Notes: generated from the sequence alone by a model not told the origin. A DNA stretch of 64,000 bases from NIOZ-UU13 sp964444135 (GCA_964444135.1 CAYUFX010000005.1:34065-98064); one strand, 5' to 3'. Shown: positions 25,699-33,879, numbered from the stretch's first letter. Numbers and translations: made by a program.

Positions 25699-26703
25699 TT
25701 AGGCTTCTTTCGAATCAATCCACTTCATCATCTTTCGCAATTTTCGCCCGACCGTTTCCAGTTGGCTGTTGTGGTCTTTTTCATATAGCGCTTTGAAGTT
25801 TTTAAGTCCCGACTTGTATTCGTTTACCCATTCTTTGGCGAATTCGCCGGATGTAACCTCCGACAGTATTTTTTTCATCTCGGCTTTGATTTGCTCAGGA
25901 ATAATCCTCGGCCCGCGGGTCAAATCACCGTATTCGGCGGTATTGGATATGCTGTACCGCATATAGCTCATGCCGCCCTGATACATAAGGTCAACTATCA
26001 GTTTCACCTCATGCATACATTCGAAATAGGCAATCTCAGGCTGGTATCCGGCTTCTACTAACGTTTCAAAGCCGGCCTTAATAAGCGCCGTCAGGCCGCC
26101 GCAAAGAACACACTGCTCACCGAACAAATCTGTTTCTGTCTCTTCTTTGAATGTTGTTTCAATAACACCCGCTCTGGCGCCGCCTATTCCATTTGCCCAG
26201 GCTAAGGCGATTTGCCTGGCATCGCCGGTTGCATCCCGCTGGACAGCTATAAGGTTTGCCACACCGCCGCCTTTTTCGAACTCACTGCGAACCAGATGCC
26301 CCGGTCCCTTTGGAGCAATCATCACAACGTTCACAGTCTCCGGCGGCACAATATACTTGAAATGAATATTAAAGCCGTGACAAAAGCCAAGCGTCTGGCC
26401 GGCCACAAGATTAGGGCCTATTGAATCAGCATAAACTTTCGCTTGAATCTCATCCGGAACGGTTACGATAATCAGCGTCGCGCCGTCCATAGCCTTTTTT
26501 ATATCGGTTGGCGAAAAGCCGTGCTCGATCGCCAGCTTAAAGTTATCTGTCCCTTCCAGCTCAGCCACCGCCACTTCTATACTGCTGTCGCGCAGATTTA
26601 GGCTGTGGGCATGGCCCTGACTGCCGTAGCCGATAACCGCTACTTTTTTGCCCTTTAACGCATTTATCGGAGCGTCTTTTTCGTAATAGATTTTTGCTGC
26701 CAT
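25699..26703 (-). CDS. ilvC: Ketol-acid reductoisomerase
   Basis: NADPH- and Mg-dependent enzyme for the second common step of valine, leucine and isoleucine synthesis. It starts MAAKIYYEKDAPINALKGKK at ATG 26703, with AAGGAG upstream, which excludes a longer frame from 26778. The Rossmann motif VAVIGYGSQGHAHSLNLRDS, FCHGFNIHF, PKGPGHLVRSEFEKG, and the metal ligands in TETDLFGEQCVLCGG and ECMHEVKLIVDL are all present. About 334 residues corresponds to the short (class I) form. It is last in the ilvB-ilvN-ilvC order on this strand. Confidence 0.96.
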   Translation of the reverse strand: MAAKIYYEKDAPINALKGKKVAVIGYGSQGHAHSLNLRDSSIEVAVAELEGTDNFKLAIEHGFSPTDIKKAMDGATLIIVTVPDEIQAKVYADSIGPNLVAGQTLGFCHGFNIHFKYIVPPETVNVVMIAPKGPGHLVRSEFEKGGGVANLIAVQRDATGDARQIALAWANGIGGARAGVIETTFKEETETDLFGEQCVLCGGLTALIKAGFETLVEAGYQPEIAYFECMHEVKLIVDLMYQGGMSYMRYSISNTAEYGDLTRGPRIIPEQIKAEMKKILSEVTSGEFAKEWVNEYKSGLKNFKALYEKDHNSQLETVGRKLRKMMKWIDSKEA

Positions 26704-26927
26704 AGCTTCAATTCTCCTTACTCTGTTTGTATTCCAGGAATTATTAATCCATCTATCCTTGCTCTTGAACCTCTTCAAAACCCGAAACCCGGCTCGAATT
26801 CGCTGAAACGGTGAGTCATCCGGTCAACCGCCGGATTTCGCACCTGCGCATTATATTAAAAGCTGCTGATTAGGCAAGGAATTTATAGGCATGCCAATCC
26901 CCCTTCGCCTCTCGTGCTTTGAGGGCT

Positions 26928-26996
26928 GTCATTCCGCACTTGATGCGGAATCCAGTACTATCAATAAGTCTTGATTCCCGCTTTCGTGGGAATGAC
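26928..26996. repeat. Pair of inverted REP-like palindromes between ilvN and ilvC
   Basis: One copy (26928-26955, GTCATTCCGCACTTGATGCGG then AATCCAG) is followed by a second in reverse orientation (26973-26996, GATTCCCGCTTTCGTGGGAA then TGAC). Together they can form one larger hairpin in the gap between the two ilv genes (26704-27051). I see no gene there. Confidence 0.8.
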
Positions 26997-27051
26997 AAAC
27001 CATCATTTGAGCTTTGACAGAGCACTCGTTTGGTGCTTGACGTGATACGAA

Positions 27052-27540
27052 TCACGGTTCAATTTTTGCATGTCGCGGCATTGCTATTGTCCCGGTTCTC
27101 GCCACGCTCTTAATCCCATAAGGCTTGCACACATTGATGAAGGCCTCAATCTTGGCCTCCGGCCCGCTGATTTCGACCATGACAAACTTCTGGCCGATAT
27201 CCACAACTTTGCCCCTGAACATTTCTATCAGCGATAAGATTTCAGACCGCTTCTCCGGGGGTGCAGATATGGCTATAAGCATCAAATCACGTGCTACTAC
27301 CGGCTGTCCGACAAAATCCTGAACCTTAACGACTGGAACAATTCTGGCCAATTGTTTCCGGACTTGCTCGAGGACCCTGTCGTCGCCGATAACAACAATC
27401 GTCATCCGGCTCAACTGGGGGTCTTCGGTTCGGCCGACAACCAGCGAATCAATATTAAACGCCCGCGCCGCAAACATCCCCGCAACATGGGCAAGAACGC
27501 CCGGCTTGTTTTCTACCAATGCACTTATTATATGCTTCAT
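27052..27540 (-). CDS. ilvN: Acetolactate synthase small (regulatory) subunit
   Basis: A 162-residue regulatory subunit that stimulates IlvB and gives valine feedback inhibition. The N-terminal ACT domain is clear: MKHIISALVENKPGVLAHVAGMFAARAFNIDSLVVGRTEDPQLSRMTIVV, and the C-terminal half has the second regulatory domain (LIAISAPPEKRSEILSLIEMFRGKVVDI). The length is normal for IlvN/IlvH. It follows ilvB after a 187-base gap filled by an inverted-repeat element. Confidence 0.95.
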   Translation of the reverse strand: MKHIISALVENKPGVLAHVAGMFAARAFNIDSLVVGRTEDPQLSRMTIVVIGDDRVLEQVRKQLARIVPVVKVQDFVGQPVVARDLMLIAISAPPEKRSEILSLIEMFRGKVVDIGQKFVMVEISGPEAKIEAFINVCKPYGIKSVARTGTIAMPRHAKIEP

Positions 27541-27555
27541 TTTTCATCCAACTTT

Positions 27556-27721
27556 CTAAGGACTGGTAAATAAATTAGGTTTCGTTTTGGCTCCAGCGAG
27601 GACAAGGCTGGCAAGGAAGCAAAACGCAGGCCTACTGGTTGGTAGTCCGAGTTTTGCTGACACCGCCAGCCGAAGCCGCAGCCAGCCAAAAATGGAAGAT
27701 AATTTATTTATAAGTTCTAAG
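27556..27721. mobile_element. MITE-like element or structured RNA with ~40-bp inverted ends between ilvB and ilvN
   Basis: The 166-base segment begins CTAAGGACTGGTAAATAAAT and ends, on the other strand, CTTAGAACTTATAAATAAAT. Roughly 40 bases of each end are imperfect reverse complements, including TTTTGGCT near 27588 and 27687. Inside are further stems (GCAAAAC with GTTTTGC; CTAC with GTAG). There is no ORF. A short nonautonomous transposon or a large intercistronic RNA fold are both possible. Confidence 0.6.
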
Positions 27722-27727
27722 CTCAAA

Positions 27728-29458
27728 TCAGATTAACCTTTCCAGTATATCAAGCCCGCTCATCTCATCTATACTTTTGCCCGCCGGAACCATCGGCCAG
27801 ACATTTTCTTCCCTCTCGACTCTAAAGTCAACGACGCAGGGCTTCTTTTCCGCTAACATCTGCTTGACCGCTTTGGGAACATCTTCTTTTTTATCGACGG
27901 TAATCCCAACCGCACCCATCGCACGCGCAATGACCGCGTAGTCCGGATTGGACAGATAGCTCTTGGAATAGCGCTTATTATAGAAAAGCTCCTGCCACTG
28001 CCGAACCATTCCCATATATCCGTTATTTAAGATACAGACATTTATCGGCAAATTGTGCTCAACCGCCGTTGCAAGCTCCGTCATCGTCATATTGAAACTG
28101 TGGTCGCCGTCAATATCAATAACCGTAGCATCGGGCATAGCTACCTGAGCGCCTATGGCGGCCGGCAGACCGTAGCCCATCGTCCCGAGTCCGCCGGAGC
28201 TTATGAGCTGTCTGGGTCTGATGAATTTATAAAATTGGGCCGCCCACATCTGATTTTGGCCGACGCCAGTTGTTACGATTGCCCCATTTTTGGTCTGACG
28301 GCAAAGCTCATCAATAACAAACTGGGGCTTAATCGTCGATGAATCCTGGTCATACCGAAAGGGAAACTTCTCTTTCCATTCGGCAATTTTATTGAACCAT
28401 CTTTTTCTCTCGTGATATTCAACTTCCTTAACCAGCTCACCGAGGATGACTTTGGCATCGCCCACAACAGGAATATCCACGCTGACATTCTTCGATATAC
28501 TCGAGGGGTCAATATCGATATGGATTATCTTAGCGTGCGGAGCAAACGTCTCGACTTTGCCCGTGACCCGGTCGTCAAACCGGGCACCTATGGCAATCAA
28601 CAAATCGCACTCCTGTACGGCATAATTGGCATACGCAGCGCCGTGCATCCCGAGCATATCCAGAGATTCCGGCTTTCTCTGGTCGTAACTGCCTAATCCT
28701 AAAAGTGTCATGGTTACGGGCAGATGCGCTTTTTCCACCAATGCTCTTAGCTCCTGGCTTGCGTTGGCGCTGACAACACCGCCGCCGACGTATAGCACCG
28801 GCTGCTTTGATTGATTTATCGCCTGCGCAGCCGTTGATATCTGTTTGGCGTGTCCTTTGGTCCGAACTCTGTAACCCGGCAGCTTCATCTCGACCGGACC
28901 GTCGGTACTGCACTTGTTGAACTGCACGTCAACCGGTATATCAACCAGCACCGGGCCGGGCCGACCGGTCGAGGCAATATAAAATGCCTCCCGAATCGTT
29001 CGAGCTACATCCTTAACGTCTTTGACAATAGAGTTGTATTTCGTAACCGGACGGGTAATACCGGTAGTGTCAGCCTCCTGGAATGCGTCATTTCCGATAA
29101 GCTCTGTGCGGACCTGTCCCGTCAGGGCAACCACCGGTACCGAGTCCATCATCGCCGTAGCAAGACCGGTAACTAAGTTGCACGCACCCGGGCCGCTGGT
29201 CGCGACCATAACGCCGACTTTCCCACTGGCGCGGGCGTATGCGTCAGCCATATGGCACCCGCCCTGTTCGTGACGCGGAACTACAAAATTAATCGGCGCA
29301 TCATACAACCTGTCGAACAAAGGCAGCACCACGCCACCAAGATAGCCGAACATTGTCTCCACACCTTGTTCAAGGAGCGTATCGACGATGATTTGTGCAC
29401 CTGTTTTAATGGTGAAATTACCGGCTGAATCAGCCGAAGTGCGGGATTTGGATTTCAT
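27728..29458 (-). CDS. ilvB: Acetolactate synthase large (catalytic) subunit
   Basis: ThDP/FAD-dependent enzyme that condenses pyruvate to acetolactate (or with 2-ketobutyrate). About 576 residues from ATG 29458, which follows AGGAAAGG; a longer frame exists to 29542. Motifs: TMFGYLGGVVLPLFD with the catalytic-Glu region, PRHEQGGCHMADAYARASGKVG, GPGACNLVTGLATAMMDSVP, and the ThDP-binding IDIDGDHSFNMTMTELATA..NNGYMGMVRQWQELF. It is first in the ilvB-ilvN-ilvC order. Its leader has stacked hairpins that could attenuate transcription. Confidence 0.95.
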   Translation of the reverse strand: MKSKSRTSADSAGNFTIKTGAQIIVDTLLEQGVETMFGYLGGVVLPLFDRLYDAPINFVVPRHEQGGCHMADAYARASGKVGVMVATSGPGACNLVTGLATAMMDSVPVVALTGQVRTELIGNDAFQEADTTGITRPVTKYNSIVKDVKDVARTIREAFYIASTGRPGPVLVDIPVDVQFNKCSTDGPVEMKLPGYRVRTKGHAKQISTAAQAINQSKQPVLYVGGGVVSANASQELRALVEKAHLPVTMTLLGLGSYDQRKPESLDMLGMHGAAYANYAVQECDLLIAIGARFDDRVTGKVETFAPHAKIIHIDIDPSSISKNVSVDIPVVGDAKVILGELVKEVEYHERKRWFNKIAEWKEKFPFRYDQDSSTIKPQFVIDELCRQTKNGAIVTTGVGQNQMWAAQFYKFIRPRQLISSGGLGTMGYGLPAAIGAQVAMPDATVIDIDGDHSFNMTMTELATAVEHNLPINVCILNNGYMGMVRQWQELFYNKRYSKSYLSNPDYAVIARAMGAVGITVDKKEDVPKAVKQMLAEKKPCVVDFRVEREENVWPMVPAGKSIDEMSGLDILERLI

Positions 29459-29720
29459 CTCTTTATTCCTTTCCTGACAAACACCACGGGCTCTATCCTT
29501 GGCCGCCGGCAGTCGAACTTGTGCCCTACACACCGGCTTCACAAGCTTGTCCCCGTAAAAACGGGGAATAGAACCCCTTTTTGTTATTCCGGCGATTCCC
29601 TTTTTTTATGGGAACCCTCAATTATGGCTCTGCTGGGCCCTTACGGCGAATCAACCGTTTCAACAACAGGAATACGGCCGAATCATCCGAAGATTCTAAA
29701 CCCTGCCATAATACCGTAAC
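29459..29720 (-). promoter_or_regulatory. ilvB leader with possible attenuator hairpins
   Basis: On the minus strand, AAAAAGGGG then TTCTATT then CCCCGTTTTT (about 29554-29583) can form a terminator-like hairpin ending in a T run, while the same CCCCGT can pair instead with ACGGGG just downstream (stem CCCCGT-TTTT-ACGGGG). A further stem (GGTTCCC with GGGAATC, about 29593-29616) lies upstream. Short frames beginning at ATG exist but are not rich in Ile, Val or Leu codons. Regulation is a hypothesis from structure only. Confidence 0.35.
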
Positions 29721-30035
29721 CATCCCATACTAAGGACGTCTCAGGGTCGTATTTGCATGTTTTCACACAAACACAGAGGCATTATACAAGAACAAACCGC
29801 CTCTGTCAATTATTTTCGGCAATTTATATGGCCGACAATAAAGATTTTTTCTCCTTTTGCTCCCGAACGTAGGGGCGGTTCGCGAACCGCCCTCGCCCGA
29901 ACCATATATATCCAAACCACCCTGATTTCCTGTTCATCTGATAACCTAATTAACCAATTCACTAATTAACAAATTAACCAAAATTTCCCTTGCCTCCCCC
30001 CTCCCTTTCTGTTATCTTCTACCCCTAAATACATT
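29721..30035. other. Gene-free gap upstream of ilvB with repeats
   Basis: No convincing ORF. It contains the palindrome GTAGGGGCGGTTCGCGAACC (29869 onward; second copy at 44841) and degenerate 7-nt units (TAATTAA, CCAATTC, ACTAATT, AACAAAT) at about 29945-29982. It probably also holds the ilvB promoter, which I could not place. Confidence 0.6.
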
Positions 30036-30245
30036 ATGTGGTATCTTTACATTATTAAGCAGAGGGAAAAGTTTTACACGGGAATAACAACCGATCTCAA
30101 AAATCGCTTAAAACAACATGGTAACCCTCCGTTGCTTTATAAAGAGAATTTTCAAAACAAACATCAAGCTGCGCGAAGAGAAAAGCAGATTAAGGGCTTC
30201 TCAAGAGCAAAGAAACAAGACTTAATCAAAGTACTCATTAAGTGA
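30036..30245 (+). CDS. Short GIY-YIG nuclease-fold protein (internally shortened)
   Basis: A 69-residue protein with the GIY-YIG start WYLYIIKQREKFYTGITTDLKNRLKQH (Y-I-I and the Y-T-G variant of Y-I-G, with the catalytic Arg in NRL) and the family's end, NKHQAARREKQIKGFSRAKKQDLI. Typical UvrC-like or UPF0213 members have about 15-20 more residues between KQHN and the YYE strand; here HGNPPLLYKE joins them directly. It may be an inactive remnant or a small functional variant. It lies at the edge of a gene-poor region. Confidence 0.7.
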   Translation: MWYLYIIKQREKFYTGITTDLKNRLKQHGNPPLLYKENFQNKHQAARREKQIKGFSRAKKQDLIKVLIK

Positions 30246-30592
30246 GTTTACACTGAGCTTCGGATTTCACCCTGAGTAAAGCCTGCCCTGAATTAGCTGA
30301 AGCCCTGAAAAAGCCGAAGCCCTGAGCGCAGTCAAAGGGGCAGTCGAAGGATTCGATATTCCTTCTCTCCATTTCGCCCGAACTTGTAACGTGGTTGCCT
30401 GATTGTCAGGTTAAATCTTATCCACTACAAATCATATTTGCTTTACAATGTCTTTGTAGATAATCCCACCAATTTGTTGTGTGTTGTTAAAAAAGGGGGA
30501 AAATATTAAGTATACCAAACAAATATTAGGTACTACCATATGATATTGGTAAATGAAAACCGCGTTATCAGATCAGTTTCTGTGTGCTCTGC
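30246..30592. other. Gene-free stretch with a CCCTGAGC..GTCGAAGG repeat
   Basis: Around 30304-30350 are reiterated pieces AGCCCTGA, CCTGAGCGCAGTCAAAGG and GCAGTCGAAGG, which match a short interspersed motif (CTGAGC..AGTCGAAGG) seen in many bacterial genomes. The remainder is AT-rich with no ORF or RNA I can support. Confidence 0.5.
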
Positions 30593-30805
30593 TCAAGGTT
30601 TTGCAAAATCGGTTTCTATAGTCCTATTTTGAATTGCCTCAGAAGCTTTTTTTATGGCAGCTAAAGTTTCTTCTGGATTTGGCATAGTCTTCCGATTGTT
30701 CATACGAATAACATGATGACATGTGTTATAGTAACACATTAGTACTTTTGCACGAGCATCCCATTGCATTCCATGCCGACCACACTTTGGACAAAGATAC
30801 CGCAT
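30593..30805 (-). CDS. Small zinc-ribbon protein next to the AvcD-like gene
   Basis: A 70-residue protein preceded by a strong AAGGAGG site seven to eight bases before the ATG, which supports it as a real gene despite its size. Residues 5-33 hold CPKC..., then C-X4-CHH (CYYNTCHHVI), a plausible zinc-binding ribbon. The C-terminal half (PEETLAAIKKASEAIQN) is helical. It lies 29 bases downstream of the deaminase on the same strand, so the two are probably cotranscribed. Function unknown; a defence accessory role is inference from position. Confidence 0.65.
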   Translation of the reverse strand: MRYLCPKCGRHGMQWDARAKVLMCYYNTCHHVIRMNNRKTMPNPEETLAAIKKASEAIQNRTIETDFAKP

Positions 30806-30834
30806 TGTCAGCCTCCTTAACAGAAAAGTCGTTA

Positions 30835-32115
30835 TTATTCAATTTGCCTGAAAACCTGATTGAACTTTCTTGGTTTGAATCCTTCAAAGGGTTCAGTCTC
30901 AATTCCGTTTATTTTTATATAATCTACAGCTTCCTCTATTGGATAAGCCTCAATATAAACCACTTTAGTTATGCCCGCATCCTTAATGTGCCGAGCACAT
31001 TGTAAACAAGGAAATGTATTGACGTAAAGCGTAAGTTTTTCTACTTTTCTTTGACCCAAACTCTTTATAGCCCGTTCCTCAGCATGAATAGCCGTGCAAA
31101 GTTCTATATTTCGACTTGGAAAGAATTTGTGTCTAAAACTACATCTACAAGGTGAACCATTTTCCTTTTTACCATTACACTTCCACGGCGGCCCAAGAGT
31201 CAGATGCTCTTTCCCACACTCTGGGCAAAAAAACGGGACCATTCTCTCAAGTTTGCTTTCCATTATCATATCTTTATAACATTGTCCATTAAAAAGAGAA
31301 AAGCATGATTCCATTCCTATAGGGTTGTCATTGTAACCAACACTTAATGGAATCTTATTTTCTTCATCGACAACCAACGCTCCTACTTTCCTCCTTATGC
31401 ACTGAGAAGCATGTGATTGAGAGACAGCGGTTGCCATAAATACTTCTGCCGGTAAAGCATCACGGAACTCCTTATCTCCTTTCATGCCTGAAATGTCCCG
31501 TATAAGTTTTTCGGCAAGATTATCCTCAACAATTCTGGAAGGTTGTATATCCTTGTCATTTCTTAAAACATAATCCGATTCGTAGACACATTTTTGAACA
31601 GTTTGGCCATACGGTTCATCTTCTCCCGAATCTCTATTATTGTCCCTTTTGAATGTCTCTTCGTTACGGTATAAGTTAAAAGGCTTTATGCGATTCCATT
31701 GTGTCTCATAATTGGCATAGACAGCTACAAGCCAAAAATGTGGCAAGCGATTTCGGAGCGATTCAACCTCGCCAATATTTCTAATCCCGTCAATGACGAT
31801 TTGTTCGTCATGCACATCCTTTAATGCTAATTCAACCCAATAGCTTCTATAATCCTTTTTAAGGTTCCGTTGGTTCACAAAATCTCCATTTCTGCCGTTG
31901 TTTCCAATATCCTGTAGTTCAGCCCGCCAATCTTCTCCAAAACTTTCAAGGGTAGGTTCTTTTTCGGGATATAATTCCTTAAACTTTTTCTTTATTAAAT
32001 CAGAAACAGAAATTCGTCTGAAACCTTTATTTGCTAAACCTTTGCTTAAAGTCGTACAACCACTTCCTACAGAACCAGTTAATCCTATTATAAAGCTATT
32101 CGATAAATCATTCAT
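30835..32115 (-). CDS. AvcD-like protein: P-loop NTPase fused to a deoxycytidylate deaminase
   Basis: A 426-residue protein. Residues 8-200 form a nucleotide-kinase-like P-loop domain (GLTGSVGSGCTTLSKGL; later VIDGIRNIGEVE). Residues 215-410 form a deoxycytidylate deaminase domain with the zinc ligands and catalytic Glu in CTAIHAEERAI and PCLQCARHIKDAGI. Between them a cysteine-rich insert (FFCPECGKEH..WKCNG..GSPCRC) adds a zinc ribbon. This kinase-deaminase fusion is the architecture of AvcD-type antiphage deaminases, which deplete deoxycytidine nucleotides. The region is AT-rich and gene-poor, consistent with an acquired island. Antiphage function is inference. Confidence 0.8.
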   Translation of the reverse strand: MNDLSNSFIIGLTGSVGSGCTTLSKGLANKGFRRISVSDLIKKKFKELYPEKEPTLESFGEDWRAELQDIGNNGRNGDFVNQRNLKKDYRSYWVELALKDVHDEQIVIDGIRNIGEVESLRNRLPHFWLVAVYANYETQWNRIKPFNLYRNEETFKRDNNRDSGEDEPYGQTVQKCVYESDYVLRNDKDIQPSRIVEDNLAEKLIRDISGMKGDKEFRDALPAEVFMATAVSQSHASQCIRRKVGALVVDEENKIPLSVGYNDNPIGMESCFSLFNGQCYKDMIMESKLERMVPFFCPECGKEHLTLGPPWKCNGKKENGSPCRCSFRHKFFPSRNIELCTAIHAEERAIKSLGQRKVEKLTLYVNTFPCLQCARHIKDAGITKVVYIEAYPIEEAVDYIKINGIETEPFEGFKPRKFNQVFRQIE

Positions 32116-32648
32116 GGCTCTAAATTACTATCGAACTTTATACAGTAATTTGCTATTCTGTTTGATTCTAATTCTTTCTGAAGTTTGCCACAACAAAAAA
32201 CCTTAGTTTCAATAATAATAACAAGATATACAATCTTCAAAATTGAACGATTGAATTTTTAGACCTTAGAATCAGTATGAATTTAGGATAGTAAAGCCTC
32301 AGACTGACCAAAGTAAACTATGTACAGTCACCTATAAAATCATTTCCACACCTAATTATAAAAATAACAGCCCGCCAAAAACTCAAACAACCACCTGAAA
32401 ATTGAACTGCTAATCAAAGATGTCCTCGTTCACTCGCTAATGAAAAATCTATACCATTGAATCAAAATTTTCAACAAAAAATAATAATTCCCATCTTGCT
32501 TCCCCTCATCTACGCATTTACGCATCCATTTATCCACCTCTCCACGCATCCAGCTTTAGCTCACTTTAGCTCATTCCTCACTAACGAGTAGCCAGCATCT
32601 CATTTGGTAAAAGGTTGCCAAAAAAAGTGCATTTTTGGCCATTTTTCT

Positions 32649-32677
32649 TTGACTTTTGTTTGATATTATGTTATAAT
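32649..32677 (+). promoter_or_regulatory. Consensus sigma70 promoter in the ORF-poor region (copy A)
   Basis: TTGACT, a 17-base spacer and a perfect TATAAT. The predicted transcript would start near 32684 and soon run into a strong hairpin (32731-32765). No ORF follows on the plus strand, so a small RNA or an element-borne promoter is possible. Confidence 0.5.
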
Positions 32678-32727
32678 ACGCAAATATTAGCCAGCAGTCA
32701 AACATAAACCGTCTCGCAGCGCAGCGA

Positions 32728-32768
32728 AGATCCCCGCGCTTTACTCGCAAAGCGAGTAGCGGGGACCC
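32728..32768. repeat. GC-rich palindrome with CCCCGC and GCGAGTAGCGGGG arms
   Basis: CCCCGCGCTTTACTCGC pairs with GCGAGTAGCGGGG around AAA. A related but longer palindrome with ACTCGC and GCGAGTAGCGGGG lies at 63147-63203. Confidence 0.65.
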
Positions 32769-33126
32769 AAATAACCAATCACAAACCCTTAACTGATCTG
32801 TTATTATGACGAATAGAATCCACTCCAACCACCTCCTCCACTTCAACCACCTCCCTCCCATACCACATAAGCACTTCCACCACCCCAAAACCGCAACGTC
32901 CGATAATATTGTAACTTCCCTATCTCCCCCAAACTAACAAAATGTTAATTTGAAAAAAGTGCATTTTTCGCCGTTTTTTTGGGTTAAATTCGTGTAAATC
33001 CGGTTAATCCTATCTAAAAAAACTTCGTGTGAATTCGTGTCAATTCGTGGTTAAATATTATTGAATTCTATGAGTCCTCTTTGTGCTCTGTGGCTAAAAA
33101 AAACGCTTTTTTTGGTCATTTTTTTG

Positions 33127-33154
33127 TTGACATTGTTTGAAGCTATGTTAAAAT
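33127..33154 (+). promoter_or_regulatory. Promoter-like sequence in the ORF-poor region (copy B)
   Basis: A perfect TTGACA, a 16-base spacer and TAAAAT. The surroundings (A-run, TTTTTGG.CATTTTT, TTTGA..TATGTTA, then GCCAGCAG) align with copy A at 32621-32705, so both belong to one repeated module. Confidence 0.45.
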
Positions 33155-33482
33155 GCAATTATGTTTGCCAGCAGGCTAACGTAAACCGCCAGCAGGCGAA
33201 AATGACATTTCAGTTTTCATGTCGTAAGCTGCAGCGCAGCAAGGACTTAGAGCCAGCCAGCCCGAATCCCTGCATGCTTTAGGCAGGGAACCGTTTTTGA
33301 ACATTTACATTTGTGTATTTTGAATTTTTTTTCGGATTTCGGATTTAGAATTTAGGATTTCAGACTACCAAATGCAACCCTGGGTTACTATCTATGCAAT
33401 ACGCAATACGCGATACGCAATACGCAATACGAGCATCTGCCCTCTACATCTGTCGAGAATCCTCTACAAATCAGCCCTTTTT

Positions 33483-33830
33483 ATGCAAAACAAACCCAAT
33501 TTCCAAAAAAGTCAAGTGAACGTAAGTCCATATAATACAATTGATTATGAAAATGTAATCCCGCTGGCGGAGCAAAAAAACAAACCCAATTCAAACCCAA
33601 TCAAACCCAATTTAAAAAGAGCCAAAATGAACGCAAGCTTAACTTTAACAAAGGATTACAGAAAAAAGGATGATTTCACAGTCCAAATAAACAAACCCAA
33701 TTCCCGAAAAACCCAAAATGAACGCAACCGCTTTTTTACAAAAGGATTATGAAAATGAACCACCTTCCGGCCCAAAAAAACAAAACCAAAACAAACCCAA
33801 TTTCAATACAAAAAAAGCTGGTCAAAAGCT
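33483..33830 (+). repeat. Tandem 'NKPN' repeat (90-111 nt units, about four copies)
   Basis: CAAACCCAATT marks unit starts at about 33491, 33581, 33692 and 33792. Each full unit continues with a (C/G)AAAATGAACG-like and an AAAGGATTA(T/C)-like block. An ORF from ATG 33483 to 33752 reads through three units as NKPNF..VNVS..DYEN, NKPNS..KMNAS..KDYR and NKPNS..NERN; the fourth unit is out of frame. From memory, similar NKPN-type peptides occur as hypothetical proteins in planctomycete genomes. Weak codon structure and frame loss favour a repeat element over a protein gene. Confidence 0.6.
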
Positions 33831-33879
33831 AAATTGCCGGTATAATAATATCGCTAAATGAATTTTTTGGAGATTTCTT

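Larger units (their letters stand above)
32116..33482. other. ORF-poor AT-rich region with repeats and promoter-like modules
   Basis: No ORF here is convincing: those present are short and of biased composition. The content is repeats. The motif AAAAAAGTGCATTTTT occurs at 32621 and 32953, with a variant near 33098. A GC-rich palindrome lies at 32731-32765. 7-nt tandem units include TTCGGAT (about 33331) and five CAATACG-type units (about 33397-33431). Two consensus-like promoters are annotated separately. It is best described as a repeat landing zone or a set of unrecognised RNA genes. Confidence 0.6.

Noticed and set aside
30835..32115. Plain housekeeping dCMP deaminase
   Set aside because: The N-terminal P-loop domain and large Cys-rich insert are not found in the short housekeeping enzyme.
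32571..32888. Minus-strand 105-codon ORF in the ORF-poor region
   Set aside because: Trp/Leu/Arg-biased composition, crosses a promoter-like repeat and a palindrome, no ribosome-binding site or family resemblance.
33061..33282. Plus-strand 73-codon ORF
   Set aside because: Covers promoter-like copy B and repeat sequence; composition and lack of a ribosome-binding site suggest chance.
33397..33431. Possible CRISPR from regularly spaced repeats
   Set aside because: The repeats are contiguous 7-mers (CAATACG type) without spacers, and no cas gene is in the window.
33372..33752. Calling the NKPN frame an ordinary protein gene
   Set aside because: The fourth unit is out of frame, unit boundaries are DNA-defined, and there is no ribosome-binding site; annotated as a repeat instead.
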